Positions 6,679 to 10,713 of a stretch of DNA of 10,713 bases are shown in pieces. The stretch is from Irineochytrium annulatum (taxonomy: Eukaryota; Chytridiomycota; Chytridiomycetes; Chytridiales; Chytridiaceae). The notes beneath the pieces are model-generated. The model ran no database searches. It was not told where the DNA came from and worked only from the letters and a program-made list of their open reading frames with translations. The stretch covers positions 1-10,713 of the forward strand of contig JADGJL010001042.1 of assembly GCA_027600665.1 (NCBI GenBank). Direction: 5' to 3'. The position numbers were made by a program, and so were the translations under genes. Numbering within the stretch: position 1 is the stretch's first letter; each line of letters begins with the position of its first letter.

Positions 6679-9055
6679 TCAAAACATGAGAATATCCTCT
6701 ATCCTAGGCCTCTTTGCATTTGCCGGCTGCGCCCCCTGCCCTGCCGCCGGTGCCCCTCCGCCTGCGGGCGTCCCGCCATTCTGGGCGCCCCCGACAAACT
6801 TCTGCCCGGGCGCTGGCAAGTTCACCCCACCTCCTGCATCAGCAACCCCTCCTCCAACATTCACTCCGCTAAGAGATCGATTCTTGTTGGTCGCATCCGC
6901 CATGCTTGTGTTGGTCGTTGGGAGGATGCTGCCAAAAACAATATTCAACAAAATAGATCTGAAAGTGGGCAGGCCCCGATGAAACGCGCGTACCTGCTAA
7001 AAGACCGCTTCATGCTGACGTTCTCATTTGAGCCATGCGCCGGCGGAAGCCCTCCTCCCCCGCCCGGCGTCCAACCGCCCCTATTGCCATTATTGTTGTT
7101 CCCATTTCCACCTCCGCCGTTTCCCCCAGCAAAGTTCACGGACCCCGGCCTCCCCTGATTTCCCGCTGAAGTTGACATCTGCTGCGGGGCACCCTGCTGG
7201 TTGCGATGCGGCGCGTTGTTGTGCACGTTTGCATTCGCGACGTTACAGCCCGGTCGACTGCCGGCAGTACCCGGTCCTGAATTAGCTCTCCCGGGCGGCT
7301 GTTGCCCGGGTCCGCCACCGTTTGCAGGGCCCGTAGGGACGACATTAATATTGATCAGCCCGCGGGGACCGCCCTGCTGCTGCGCACCGTTTGCATCCGG
7401 GCGCCCGCCGTTTGCTCCAGCGGGCATCCCATTTGTCGGCGACGGCGGCTTGGGGCGGTTGTTCGAGTTCGCGAGGTTTGAAGTGTTGATCGGTGGCGGC
7501 GCATTGGGCCACTGCGCCGCCGGAGGGGAGATGGGCTTACCGCCGTTCGAGTTCTGCTGTTGCTGCGGATTATGTTGCGGCAGATTTTGCTGCTGATTAT
7601 GCTGCTGGTGCTGTTGCTGTTGGCCCTTCGGATTAATGTTGACCGAAGGTCCGCCGCCGTTGTGGGATCTTTGACCGCCGTTATCCACGTGCATGTTGCC
7701 ATGCCCCGCCCTCGGGCTGCTGTTAGTCGGGCCCCCGTTGCCGTTTTGATTCATGTTCCCATTGGTTATGTGGAGAAGTGTACCGTGCGCGTTATTCCCG
7801 ATGGCTGGTACGTTACCCGGCCTCTGTGGTGGAATAAACTTTGGCTTGCTGTTGAAAGGCGTGCTATGAAAGTGCGGTATGAGCACGCAATAAAGCGCGG
7901 AAACATAGGCGGCAACCTTGCCAGCATCCGAGCGTCGACTTGCTCAAAATCTCCAGCTACCAGCATATCATCATCTAAAAATATTCAATGTAAAGCCAGA
8001 ACATACAACGACAATCGCTTACCATCCGGCTCTTCCGGCTGTTTTTCTGCTTCTTCAGATGTCAGATACGACGGAGGAAAGGGTGAGCAGCATACCGGAG
8101 TTCGTTATGTTTTTAGGAGGAACAGGGGGCCTCGCTCCCTTCCCAAACGTCGAACCTATGAATAAGTCTTCTCTCGCGATCGCAGGAGCCTAGTGCCGCA
8201 TTTAGTAGACATCGCGAGCATAACAGCTCACCTTCACTCCTGGCATCGACTTGAGCGCCTTGAGATAGTTCTTGTCGTACGTGCAATTGCCTAAGGCGTT
8301 TCCAAAAGATTTCAGTGCCCTTTTAATCGCGTCAGTTATGGCCTCCTTTCGGGCCTAATTTGGCAGAGGTGAAAATAAAAAGGCGTCAAGGCCCGCTCAT
8401 TCGATTAGAAACGACGGTCATCACCTTCTGCAGCGCCGAGCCCTTGCACTTGGCGTTCTCCATGTTTCCGTATCCGATGTCCTGCGTGAGCGGCGATATA
8501 TTGAGCTATGTTGACAAACAAACAGCCGTTTGAGTAAATCAAGCACCTCGTGAGACGTCCCATCCCTCAGCGTGATCGTCACAACCGCCCAGACGCCAAC
8601 GTTGATACCGCTTCCCTCCCTGTTTGGTTCACACTAAAAAAAAAAGGGTTTGATCAGAGGCGGGCCCCCGTTGTTGAATAAGACTTTGCAAGACACTCAC
8701 GAAGTCGACAGCGGTTTCCTTGATGGTATGGGACCATCCGTCAAAACCAAAGATCTCGTGCGCGAGGTTGATGGCGGTGTGGCCCTCAACATAATGCAAC
8801 TTGGCTGATGAAGACAGACGCAAACGCATCAAAAACGGCCAGTCCATGACGATCGAAAGCCGGCCCGGGCCGCCGTCGATCTGTCGTCCCGTACCCCCCC
8901 AAAGGCGATGATGGGAACTCACTTCCTCCGGGCCCGGCCCTCGTCGAGACAAACTCAGGCCCCAGGAACTGCGAGAGCTTGCGGGAGATGTCGGCCCGCT
9001 CGACGTCGTTGAAGGGCCTGTGGCCAAAGGCCGGCGTGGGAGGGTTGGCATCCAT
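6679..9055 (-). CDS. RAD52: DNA repair and recombination protein Rad52
   Basis: The minus-strand exons are 9055-8923, 8804-8701, 8633-8547, 8481-8425, 8354-8232, 8189-8096, 8046-8023, 7974-7917, 7863-6994 and 6928-6679, giving 599 residues. Rad52 anneals complementary single strands and loads Rad51 on RPA-coated DNA. The conserved N-terminal ring-forming domain is at about 15-168. It includes GPEFVSTR (32-39), YVEGH (49-53), FGFDGWSH (63-70), [13 protein letters not shown] (100-112), [18 protein letters not shown] (128-145) and NALGNC (146-151). R39, K138, R139 and K142 match human R55, K152, R153 and R156, known DNA-contact residues. An acidic patch, PEEPDDDD (203-210), may be the RPA site. 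Residues 228-516 are N/Q/G/P-rich low complexity, with a Q-rich tract at 308-330. The C-terminus carries KRPR (589-592), a likely nuclear signal. Introns are 42-118 nt. The donor of intron 8 (GTTGCC) is weak. An in-frame upstream ATG at 9121 would add 22 residues. Confidence 0.95.
7551..7623 (-). repeat. CAG/CAA-type glutamine-rich tract within RAD52
   Basis: Mixed CAG/CAA codons, interrupted by His, Asn and Pro codons, encode Rad52 residues 308-330. It is a small impure trinucleotide tract. Mixed codons suggest selection for the amino acids rather than recent slippage. Confidence 0.75.
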
Positions 9056-9871
9056 GATGTGATGCGGGCGAGCACGTCCGATAATGGAACTTCGACTCAG
9101 ATCGCTGCAAATATGAACCACGTTTCATTGTACGGTTTCTTTGTTAACTTTAAGGTTGAGTTAAAGGTCGCGGAGGAGAAGCGAGGCTGCGATGGGTGGT
9201 TTGGATGTTTTAAAAGACAGGACGAGTATGACCAAGAGGGACATCATCATCATTGTTCGGCCATCAGGAGCAGAGGCAGCACCTGCCCTTTGATGACCTG
9301 CAAAACCGGGACGGATGGTGACTTTTGCTGCAGGATGGAGGTGCACCTCCTATTTAAGCTAGGCCCGTTGAGGCCACAAATGCGGCGTGATCGTTGCTTG
9401 CTGCATGTTTTTGGGATATTAGTGGGCTGGTTTTAGCGTTGGGGCTACATCGCATGAACAGAATACGATGTTGGGTCCTGTCTCTGATAAGTTGCCCTTT
9501 CAACCTTTCAAGGAACATATTTCGTTCAATGGTCGTGGGCAGACCCTCTGGACCCCGCTGCGCCTCGGCTTTCCGGTGCTGAAGGACGTCATCCGCCCGG
9601 CGTCGATTCCGCCGGTGCATCCCAGTTGGAGTCGTGGGTCGTGCAAGCGATCGCAGGTCCCTGAGGGTCTTCACAGCCCTCACTGCACTCATCACCACGC
9701 AGTCAGCTCTCCCCGTTCAGCGTCGCAGCTGCTTGCCAGATCCTCCGTGTCCTGATCCTGATCCTCCTTCCACAGTCAGCTGCAGTCTCAGTCGCCCAGA
9801 ACGAAGCGCTCGTTGTCGGCCTTCTTGTCCTGAAAGGCACCTCCGCCACCTCGACTGCCACCCTGGCTGCC
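9056..9871. other. Divergent intergenic region between RAD52 and the receptor gene
   Basis: It contains a TATTTAAG sequence at 9350-9357 usable on either strand, about 295 nt upstream of the RAD52 start. No MCB box (ACGCGT) is visible near RAD52. Open frames here (plus 9020-9436, minus 9346-9161, plus 9468-9755) show no protein pattern. The receptor's own frame is open from 9665 without an ATG, so part of this region may be coding or 5' UTR. Confidence 0.5.
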
Positions 9872-10713
9872 ATGAACCCCTCGACGGCAAACGCCACAAC
9901 ATGGGCTCCGGCCTCCGACGGCGTTTCGACGAGCTGGTTCGAAGGAATCGCTCTGTCCTTCATCACAACCGTCAACAGCAGCAGCTTCCTCCTTTCACTA
10001 GCATCAATGGCGATCTTCCTCGTCGGCAGATGGTGGGGATCTTCGATCTCTTGGCTGAACCCAATTACCACTGATCATAAACAAAATAAACAGGCGAAAC
10101 CGCGAGTTCTTCAACCGAATTTCCATGAAGTTGATCCTTGCCATCTGCGTTGCCAACGCGGGAACGCACGCGGCTTACATCTACAGCCTGTACTTCTCCG
10201 ACGAGGCCAATTGCTGCGCGAGCGTTTACATTTATATCTTCACGTCGCTCCTGGCGTGCTTCCTTACCACCGCGCTGGCCGTCAACTTGGTTGTGATATC
10301 GGTGTTGAAGCGGAAGGTGTTTAAGCACGCGTTCGCGGTGTACCTTCTAGCGTCGGTCGTCGCATCGGCTACTTTCGCGCTTCCTCCGGTGGTCACAAAC
10401 GTCATTGGGTATAACCCAGTTTACGTACGACTTATACTTTATCTCCTGCCAGTGCTAACATAACTGCAGGGATGTTGGTTCATTTCCCTGAGTGAAACCC
10501 TTGTTTGGTCGTGCTACTACGGCCCGCTTCTAGCCATGGCTAGCATCAACATCGTTTTCGCTGTCATGATTCAATACGCCTTTATGGTGAGTTAGTTGTA
10601 ATTCCTTTTTTTGTCCTTCGTAGCAAACTCGTTTGGAAAACAGAGCCACACCCGTCAACTCACCCAGTGGTTTGCCGCATCCTCATCCCCCTCCCCGTCC
10701 ACATCCCCATCCC
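9872..10713 (+). CDS. Seven-transmembrane receptor (cAMP-receptor/Git3-like GPCR), partial
   Basis: The exons are 9872-10032, 10094-10424, 10470-10586 and probably 10644-10713, continuing off the edge. The introns are 61, 45 (branch GCTAAC) and about 57 nt. Residues 1-203 show a short N-tail with a sequon at N7, then five hydrophobic helices: about 25-51, 63-86, 97-122, 133-156 and 172-201. Between TM1 and TM2 is a basic loop, RWRNREFFNR (53-62). C94 or C95 before TM3 and C166 before TM5 are placed for the usual extracellular disulfide. The TM2 pattern ISMKLILAICVANAG and the TM3 end AVNLVVISVLKRK resemble Dictyostelium cAR and fungal Git3-type receptors. The expected role is sensing an external ligand through a heterotrimeric G protein. 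Ligand and subfamily cannot be named. The last exon is ambiguous (acceptor 10623 or 10643). The start at 9872 is chosen because no upstream in-frame ATG exists after a TGA at 9662. Confidence 0.8.

Noticed and set aside
7201..8165. Plus-strand frames of 131 and 201 codons
   Set aside because: They lie antisense to the RAD52 tail and introns. Their Cys/Gly and Leu richness is the complement of Gly/Asn/Gln codons.
8629..9121. Minus-strand frames of 148 and 111 codons
   Set aside because: These are RAD52 exons 1 and 2 read into unspliced introns, not separate genes.
9020..9436. Plus-strand 138-codon frame antisense to the RAD52 start
   Set aside because: There is no recognisable motif, and it overlaps RAD52 exon 1, so it is most likely a shadow frame.
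1..10713. tRNA, rRNA, CRISPR array or intact mobile element
   Set aside because: No tRNA B-box, rRNA-like core, regular spacer repeat, terminal inverted repeat, or transposase/reverse-transcriptase motif was seen on either strand.

Overview
The window looks like nuclear DNA of a fungus, most likely an early-diverging (zoosporic/chytrid-type) lineage. Genes are split by many short GT-AG introns (42-256 nt), several with CTAAC-like branch points. The two best-recognised proteins, a Rad52 recombinase and a Fun19-type SWIRM protein, are of fungal kind. The phylum is inference: it rests mainly on a cAMP-receptor/Git3-like seven-helix receptor and a two-helix membrane protein of a sort common in early-diverging fungi. 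There is no sign of rRNA, tRNA, CRISPR or an intact transposon.

Layout from left to right. (1) Positions 1-1913, minus: a two-transmembrane protein with a glycosylatable, cysteine-containing ectodomain, in six exons, running off the left edge. (2) 1914-2793: non-coding, including its TATA-like promoter. (3) 2794-3063, minus: a possible 89-residue Ser-rich protein with a mitochondrial-type N-terminus. (4) 3064-3999: divergent intergenic region. (5) 4000-5576, plus: a three-exon nuclear protein ending in a SWIRM domain. (6) 5577-6678: a pyrimidine-rich region between convergent genes. (7) 6679-9055, minus: RAD52 in ten exons, 599 residues, with a long N/Q/G/P-rich tail. (8) 9056-9871: divergent intergenic region. 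(9) 9872 to the right edge, plus: a seven-helix receptor, five helices of which lie in the window.

The genes do not form an evident pathway. RAD52 acts in homologous recombination, the SWIRM protein probably in chromatin, and the two membrane proteins probably in sensing or ion/ligand response. The join coordinates come from hand-reading reading frames and splice sites. Every internal join in the RAD52, SWIRM and two-helix models keeps frame, which is strong internal support. Start codons of the SWIRM and receptor genes are less certain.
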